Origin: Amycolatopsis suaedae
GTDB taxonomy: Bacteria; Actinomycetota; Actinomycetes; Mycobacteriales; Pseudonocardiaceae
Assembly (NCBI RefSeq): GCF_004214935.1
Contig: NZ_SFCC01000013.1
Coordinates: 221,081-285,080, forward strand
Direction: 5' to 3'
DNA: 64,000 nucleotides
In this document: piece by piece, positions 60,201 to 64,000 of the stretch
Layout: each line of letters opens with the position of its first letter
How positions within the stretch are numbered: the stretch's first letter is position 1
Program-made: the position numbers and the translations under genes
The notes under the pieces: generated by a model
Databases searched by the model: none
What the model was told of the DNA's origin: nothing
The model's input: only the letters and a program-made list of their open reading frames with translations

Positions 60201-60233
60201 GCCGACTCAGTCACCGTCCGGCGGCTGGTCTGA
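57210..60233 (+). CDS. Double-domain glycosyltransferase with an internal heptanucleotide array
   Basis: 1007 residues from a GTG at 57210. Residues about 5-400 are a GT4-like GT-B enzyme: HDGFYGCGTGAGYANLGFLEAL, LLAMGRAQPYKGFDDLLDAL, and the EX7E motif E-PFGRIPL-E near 321-329. Residues about 450-900 form a second GT-B-like unit (QPQRLVLVVAHHVTSLLRLLDVV, HGAGYAKYS, VIAGDPCFDR, TITSTWSTRSL, ALLHPNIWHGHGP), paralogous to the gene at 1-1373. Residues 561-587 are the heptamer-encoded PEPGTRN repeat. A GTG at 58524 could start the second unit alone. Probable substrates are cell-surface glycans or teichoic-acid-like polymers; not proven. The 3' end overlaps the convergent NB-ARC gene by 27 bases. 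Confidence 0.9.
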   Translation: MTSRPTVVVAIHDGFYGCGTGAGYANLGFLEALILLLPRNVRLVVMPVWLSEAGAERHPEWHAEARLLLDGVDADVLPVDNGTAGQDRWGGLAHFRVLCAHTARRLREEVLPTAGPLLVIAFDIPFCGLPAELPPDVRARTVLVPRSSGILHTPWDRPRIGWEKASLHAAIAGGTRIGAVSDYMDTHLRAAYGVPRRAMVPLRDGLSHREWQRYRQRGRSPAFTNLPAEFLLAMGRAQPYKGFDDLLDALALLRAENTPVPSLVLAASDESATITDYQQKLEDRLRELDIPATMLHRFSPRVADLLGHPGLRGVVVPSRVEPFGRIPLEAFAAGAAPVVATTAGGLAEQVTDGVTGFQCAPDSPVHLADAIRRALALDDTGRTRMRRLGFHRAVRTHDQVDTVRCFLAHAAPWLDLPDPDDRLRLLGSTAPPRPAGSPVSTVPPVKVPIGLQARHWNTIQPQRLVLVVAHHVTSLLRLLDVVTVFDSDPRVQVLFSWNGSDPFRHGLHSFLDQLGVVTIPWHQAIDTRFDLAIAANFGGLTELNAPIVILPHGAGYAKYSPGTRNPEPGTRNPEPGTRNPEPGTRNPFGFGPEWLLYDGRPVADSLVLSHDDQLLLLRKATPAALPTAVIAGDPCFDRMLRSAHLRDSYRAALGVQPGQKLITITSTWSTRSLLGSWPSLFRETLAGLDAETYRVCALLHPNIWHGHGPWQVHTWLADCVRAGLIVVPPTEGWQAPLIAADLILGDHGATTCYGAAVGTKVVLAAFPDTDVVPGSAAGVLGDTADRLHRHAPLNTQIANALAGDPVAGDRVAAVLSSCPGETATRLRALFYRHLRLDEPSGAALVPPIAPDVIAVPPRQQATADHVVCTIRTDDVEAARYPAEITGTGAIEAQWDTGCLVVHEDHAQQELVTKAAVVLVSGDSDLTQARRRHPAATLLATAAPGDCEILVRDRWRVRLRTDTPALAAAVVHTWLATRGDLDTLPARFTVTTGSRVLLADSVTVRRLV
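58890..58970 (+). repeat. Coding heptanucleotide array, about 11.6 units
   Basis: Eleven uninterrupted copies of CCCGGAA and four further bases (81 bases) lie in frame just after HGAGYAKYS. Three units make 21 bases, encoding GTRNPEP. A gain or loss of one or two units changes the frame: one alternative frame through the array ends at 59193, the others are not read through. This would remove the C-terminal 420 residues. Confidence 0.95.
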
Positions 60234-62204
60234 CCCCTCCCGAAGCTGTCGCGCCTCGTCCGCTCGGCCGGTCCGTTCCAGCAGACCGGCAAGCACCTCG
60301 GTGGTATGGGCCCGCCAGGACGTCAGCCGCAGCCGGGTCTCCTGGGCGAGGGCGTCACGAAGGAGGCGTTCGGCCTCGACGAGGTACTCACCGCCGGCCA
60401 GCGTCAACGCCTCGCCCAGGTTGGCGGTCGCCTTGGCGACGTTGTGCAGCTCAGGGCCACCGGAGAAGAAGTCCACCGCCTGGCGGCCCACGTCCACGGC
60501 CTCGGCGTGGCGGCCGGCGCGGGCGAGCATCGTCGCGCCGTTGAGCCCCACCAACGCCAGCTCCCGGGCGCGGTGCTCCTCGGGAAAGCCGGGCGCCAGA
60601 ACCAGTTCGCGTGCTTCGAGGATCCGGGCCACGGCGCGGTCGTTCTCACCGAGCCGCTGGTGCACGAACGATCGCCACTGGCACAGCTTGGCCCGGGTGA
60701 ACACCACGACAGCGTCCGCAGGCAGCTCCTCGGCCAGCTCGGCGGCGAGCTCGAACTCGCGCGCGGCCTGACTGTTGTCCTTCAGGCCGAAGTAGGCGGT
60801 GCCCCGCTGCAAGCGCGTCGTCAACAAGGGCCGCGCGTCGCCGGTGGTCCGTGCGATGCGCTCCGCCGCCGCGAACCCAGCCGCACACACGCTCAACGCC
60901 GTGTTGTGCAGATCCAGCTGGAACAGGTAGGTCGACAGTGCGGCACACAGTTGCCAGCACAGCGAGTCAAGCCGCTCCTGCTCGGCCAGTTCGACGGCAC
61001 GGCGCAGGTTCGCCTGCTCCAGTTCCAGATCGGCCACCGCCGACTGCCAGGCATCCGGGCCGGTGTAGGCGGCGGTCACCCGGTCGAAGTACTCGCCGAA
61101 CATCAGCCGTTCACTCAGCGAGCGCGCGCGGGAAACCGCGAACTCCAGGTAGTACTCGACCACGCCCATCACCGCTTGCCGGCAGTCAGCGGCATGGTCC
61201 TGTTCGGCGCGCAGGCCCGCCGCGTGATCCCTGAGCAGGCTGTGCTGCTCGTACCTGCCGGTGTCGACACGGGTGAGCAGGTTGGCCTGGACCAGACCGT
61301 CCAGCACCCGTTCCGCCGTGGGCCGCTCACTGCCGAGCAGCGCGGCCGCAGCCGCGAGCCCGAACCGAGCTCCGGGATGCAAGCTGAGCAGCCGATGGGC
61401 ACCCTGCGTCTCGCCAGACAGTTCCGCGTAACACACGTCGAACAGATCGGCGACCGGCTGGCTGTCATCGACCGTCAACGCGCGGGTCAACGACGGTGCG
61501 GCACGGAGATCCTCGACAAAATCGGCGATCGACTGGTGGCGGCGCGCTCGCAGACGGGCATTCGCCACCCGCAGGGCCAACGGCAAGTGGCCGCACAGCT
61601 CCGCGAGCACCGGCAGGTGCTCGGTCGCCGCGGCCAGCCGCTCCCCGGAGAGCTTGGCCGACAGCATCTTCACAGAGCTGCCGCGATCGAACGGCTCGAC
61701 CCGGATCACGGTGAAGTCCTCCACCTCGAAGCCCTCCGCCCACTTGCGGCTGGTAGCCAGCACCAGGCTGTGCGGCGAGTTCGGCAGCAGGTTCTTCAGC
61801 TGAGCCGGCGACTCGACGTCGTCGAGCACCACCACCAGCTTCTTGCCAGCCGTGAGATCCTGGTACGCCGCGATCAGGTCGGCCAACAGTTCCGGCGGCT
61901 TGTCCATTCCAAGCCGCCACAGGAACCGACGCAGCACCTCCTCCTGCGACACCGTCTCACTGGAGGCACCGAGCGTGGCGAACAGCACCCCATCGGGGAA
62001 ACCGTCCTTCTTCTGCTGAGCGAACGACGCGACAACCGCGGTCTTGCCAACCCCAGGAGGCCCCGTCACCACCACGACCGCCTGATGACCGCCAGCATGG
62101 GCCGCGGCAAGCTCATCGCCCAGCCAGCCGAACTCGAACACCCGGTTCACCACGTCACGCGGCACCGGCAACACCGCAGACGGCACCCGACCCACACCCG
62201 TCAC
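60207..62204 (-). CDS. NB-ARC/TPR STAND-type protein
   Basis: 665 residues, GTG start at 62204. NB-ARC about 25-330: Walker A VVTGPPGVGKTAVVASFA (Lys54), Walker B KKLVVVLDDVE (Asp128, Asp129), LVLATSRKWAEGF, LCGHLPLALRVANARL, QHSLLRDHAAGL. TPR-like helices fill 345-660. There is no DNA-binding or effector domain in front, so it must work through partners. It is the paralogue by context, and weakly by sequence, of the degenerate protein at 1360-3312, but its NTPase residues are intact. It converges on and overlaps the glycosyltransferase gene by 27 bases. Confidence 0.92.
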   Translation of the reverse strand: MTGVGRVPSAVLPVPRDVVNRVFEFGWLGDELAAAHAGGHQAVVVVTGPPGVGKTAVVASFAQQKKDGFPDGVLFATLGASSETVSQEEVLRRFLWRLGMDKPPELLADLIAAYQDLTAGKKLVVVLDDVESPAQLKNLLPNSPHSLVLATSRKWAEGFEVEDFTVIRVEPFDRGSSVKMLSAKLSGERLAAATEHLPVLAELCGHLPLALRVANARLRARRHQSIADFVEDLRAAPSLTRALTVDDSQPVADLFDVCYAELSGETQGAHRLLSLHPGARFGLAAAAALLGSERPTAERVLDGLVQANLLTRVDTGRYEQHSLLRDHAAGLRAEQDHAADCRQAVMGVVEYYLEFAVSRARSLSERLMFGEYFDRVTAAYTGPDAWQSAVADLELEQANLRRAVELAEQERLDSLCWQLCAALSTYLFQLDLHNTALSVCAAGFAAAERIARTTGDARPLLTTRLQRGTAYFGLKDNSQAAREFELAAELAEELPADAVVVFTRAKLCQWRSFVHQRLGENDRAVARILEARELVLAPGFPEEHRARELALVGLNGATMLARAGRHAEAVDVGRQAVDFFSGGPELHNVAKATANLGEALTLAGGEYLVEAERLLRDALAQETRLRLTSWRAHTTEVLAGLLERTGRADEARQLREGSDQPPDGD

Positions 62205-62358
62205 TCCGCGTCCCCCATCACCCTCGACCCGGCAACACGCCCGCCACTGTACCCAGCGCGTCCAACCGACCGCTGCCTGTCAAACACGGGCAAGCACCGC
62301 CTGATCAAGCGGTGGCGACGTCTGGGGCCCTGGAAGGGGTTCTCACAGAAGCGGCGCC

Positions 62359-62601
62359 CTATCGCTGCGGGTGCAGGGGGCTGTACTGCGTGCGGGCGAA
62401 CACGCCGTGCTCGACCAGTTTGCGCAGCCTCGCGGTGAGGATGTGGCGCGGGGCGCGGGTATTGCGGGCGATCTCGGTGAAGCGGCGCTGCGCGTAGAAC
62501 AGCTCGCGCACGACGAGCAGGCTCCACCGGTCCCCGACGACCTCCAGGGCGTCGGCGATGGTGCAGTCCCTGGGGGTGTTGTCCGCGGGTGCTGTCGGCA
62601 T
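62359..62601 (-). pseudogene. Truncated HxlR-family regulator
   Basis: 80 residues from an ATG at 62601. Family core present: DCTIADALEVVGDRWSLLVVRELFYAQRRFTEIARNTRAPRHILTARLRKLVEHGVFARTQYSPLHPQR, then a stop where the wing would continue with YEYR-like residues. HxlR proteins are normally 105 or more residues, so the wing and dimer helix are lost. Confidence 0.7.
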
Positions 62602-62639
62602 GTCCACATCATCCCCAGCGAGTTGCGTTTTCAAACCAA

Positions 62640-62814
62640 CTGGCCAGGCACTCAACCCCGGGCAGCAACAGCCCGCGCCCGGCACCAAACCTCCGGCACA
62701 GAACCCCGGCCAGCAGCCGGGCAACCCGGGAACCCAGCCCAGCAGCCGTTGATCCCTGGCCCGAACAGCCCAGTCCTCGGCGGCAGCGCGCCCACGTTCG
62801 CCGGGCTGCCGTGA
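62640..62814 (+). pseudogene. 3' remnant of a Pro/Gln/Gly-rich protein gene
   Basis: One frame reads GQQQPAPGTKPPAQNPGQQPGNPG and then stops; a second frame continues with QQPLIPGPNSPVLGGSAPTFAGLP and a stop at 62814. Together they look like the low-complexity end of one frameshifted gene whose front part is gone. Confidence 0.35.
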
Positions 62815-62829
62815 CTGCACCCGGTGCAG

Positions 62830-63117
62830 CGGTATCGGCGGAGGTTGACCTCCAACACCGTGGGCCGCCACCCGAACGGCTCGTGCGCCAACCGCCGGAC
62901 CACCGTGGCCCTGGCCGCGCCCTGGCATCCGCAGCGACGACACCATCTGTCGGGCTGGACAGCCCGGCACCGGAGAATCGCCCGATCGGGCTCCAACCGC
63001 TGCCCGAGCACTTCGAGCCCGAGATCATAGTCACCTCCATCCTCGGGAGACCTCGACCCCTACCCGGCCACCGACGCGCCGACCGGACTACACCCTCAAC
63101 TGCGACTGCGAAGAGCC
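62830..63117 (-). mobile_element. ISL3-like insertion sequence, left-end fragment, copy 1
   Basis: On the minus strand it reads VLGQRLEPDRAILRCRAVQPDRWCRRCGCQGAARATVVRRLAHEPFGWRPTVLEVNLRRYRCTGC, the N-terminal zinc-ribbon region of ISL3-family transposases. The outer end GGGCTCTTCGCAGT resembles an ISL3 terminal inverted repeat and here contains an extra CGCAGT. The rest of the transposase is missing. Confidence 0.75.
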
Positions 63118-63162
63118 CAAATAGCCCCGGTGCGAGGGTCGGCCCGCGTGCTACGTTCGGGC

Positions 63163-63669
63163 ATGACTAGACCCAGTGAGATCCTCGGCAGCGTGGTCGC
63201 CGCCAGCGAGCGCGAGCAGCTCGAGACGTTCCTGGATTACCTGCGCGACGCCGTCGTGCGCAAGGCCCGCGGGGTGTCGGAGGAGGACGCCCGGCGCAGC
63301 CCGGTGCCGACCGGCACCAACCTCGGCGGCCTGATCAAACACCTGCGGTGGGTGGAACTGGGCGGGTTCGCCGAGCAGATCGGGCAGATCCCCGCCGCGG
63401 AGCTGCCCACGCCGCCGTGGACCGACGCAGACCCGGAGGCCGACCTGCGGCTGGAGCCGAACGAAAAGCTCGACGACGTCATCCGCGCCTACCAGGAGGA
63501 GTGCGACCGCTCCCGCGAGATCGCCGCCCAGCACAGCCTCGACTACGCACCGCGGGGCAGGGAGCTGACGTTGCGGTGGGTGTACCTGCACGTGATCCTG
63601 GAGACCAGCCGGCACGCGGGCCACGCGGACATCCTGCGCGAGATGATCGACGGCAGCGCCGGCGACTGA
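63163..63669 (+). CDS. DinB-family (DUF664) protein
   Basis: 168 residues, ATG at 63163. It is a four-helix DinB/MST-type protein: REQLETFLDYLRDAVVRKARGVSEEDARRSPVPTGTNLGGLIKHLRWVELGGF, and LRWVYLHVILETSRHAGHADILREMIDG near the end, which carries the metal-binding His residues (KHLRW, HVILE, RHAGH). The family includes thiol-dependent transferases (for example mycothiol-dependent). Substrate unknown. It lies between two IS fragments. Confidence 0.9.
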   Translation: MTRPSEILGSVVAASEREQLETFLDYLRDAVVRKARGVSEEDARRSPVPTGTNLGGLIKHLRWVELGGFAEQIGQIPAAELPTPPWTDADPEADLRLEPNEKLDDVIRAYQEECDRSREIAAQHSLDYAPRGRELTLRWVYLHVILETSRHAGHADILREMIDGSAGD

Positions 63670-63723
63670 CGGCTCGCGGCGCGTCGTCGGTCCGTGTTCC
63701 GGTCGTCGGAGGAGGCGTTACAC

Positions 63724-64000
63724 CGGTATCGGCGGAGGCTGACCTCCAACACCGTGCGCCGCCACCCGAACGGCTCGTACGCCAACCGCCGGACCACCGT
63801 GTCCCTGGCCGCGCCCTGGCATCCGCAGCGACGACACCATCTGACGGGCTCGACAACCCGGCACCGGAGAATCGCCCGATCGCGCTCCAACCGCTGCCCG
63901 AGCACTTCGAGCCCGAGATCATAGTCACCTCCATCCTCGGGAGACCTCGACCCCTACCCGGCCACCGACGCGCCGACCGGACTACACCCTCAACTGCGAA
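63724..64000 (-). mobile_element. ISL3-like insertion sequence, left-end fragment, copy 2
   Basis: Matches 62830-63106 base for base at a constant offset of 894, with about eight mismatches by eye. It encodes the same transposase N terminus (WCRRCGCQGAARDTVVRRLAYEPFGWRRTVLEV) and diverges at the same point after RRYRC. It runs off the window inside the terminal-repeat-like TTCGCAGTTGAGGG end. Confidence 0.75.

Noticed and set aside
62609..63040. 143-residue minus-strand frame over the IS fragment
   Set aside because: The ISL3-like zinc-ribbon sequence lies in a different frame; this one is Arg/Gly/Ser-rich noise.

Overview
The window is GC-rich DNA from a filamentous actinobacterium, most likely a Pseudonocardiaceae of the Amycolatopsis type. 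This is an inference. It rests on the strong GC bias at third codon positions, three SARP/AfsR-type regulators, GTG starts and 4-base GTGA/ATGA gene overlaps, ECF41 and ECF42 sigma factors, and intergenic palindromic and 21-base tandem repeats. No complete tRNA, rRNA or CRISPR array was seen. Many regulatory genes have a TAnnnT-like hexamer 6-7 bases before the start codon, which suggests leaderless mRNAs.

Layout. 1-3.3 kb: the 3' part of a large glycosyltransferase-like gene, convergent with and overlapping an NB-ARC/TPR (STAND) gene. 3.4-7.5 kb: an inositol-catabolism operon (aldolase-like, iolB, iolA) divergent from a GntR regulator. 8.5-12.8 kb: an AhpD-like enzyme with its ECF41 sigma factor, a threonine dehydratase-like enzyme with a divergent LysR, and a second LysR. 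12.8-16.1 kb: a sulfatase coupled to its formylglycine-generating enzyme. 16-18.3 kb: arsR divergent from arsM and a flavin monooxygenase. 18.3-28.3 kb: methionine aminopeptidase, DGPF protein with ECF42, a NarL-type two-component system, a LuxR regulator, a purine nucleoside permease-like protein, a secreted glycosidase and a Ser/Thr kinase. 28.5-39.6 kb: a WXG-like protein, three SARP-NB-ARC-type regulators and a MEDS anti-sigma-like ATPase. 39.6-42.5 kb: cytochrome P450 coupled to a DrrAB-type exporter. 42.5-45.3 kb: a repeat-rich gap, a truncated siderophore-binding lipoprotein, TetR/VOC genes and a small secreted protein.

45.4-56.0 kb is bounded by two ~230-base direct repeats. Each carries the 3' half of a tRNA-Asn gene and arm-like repeats, so they look like integrase attachment sites. 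Inside are a truncated helicase fused to a truncated membrane-protein gene, an OmpR-type two-component system, and a peptide/metallophore-type ABC importer that lacks its ATPase.

56.2-62.2 kb holds the most interesting unit. It contains a pentapeptide-repeat membrane protein translationally coupled to a 1007-residue double glycosyltransferase, and a convergent, overlapping NB-ARC/TPR gene. The glycosyltransferase carries an in-frame array of about 11.6 heptanucleotides. The gene at the left edge of the window is its paralogue, with a different heptamer array at exactly the same codon position and the same convergent STAND partner. Because seven is not a multiple of three, these arrays would switch the downstream domain on and off if they slip. 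I propose this as a candidate phase-variable glycosyltransferase-STAND module. The right end holds decayed genes and two near-identical fragments of an ISL3-like insertion sequence on either side of a DinB-like gene.
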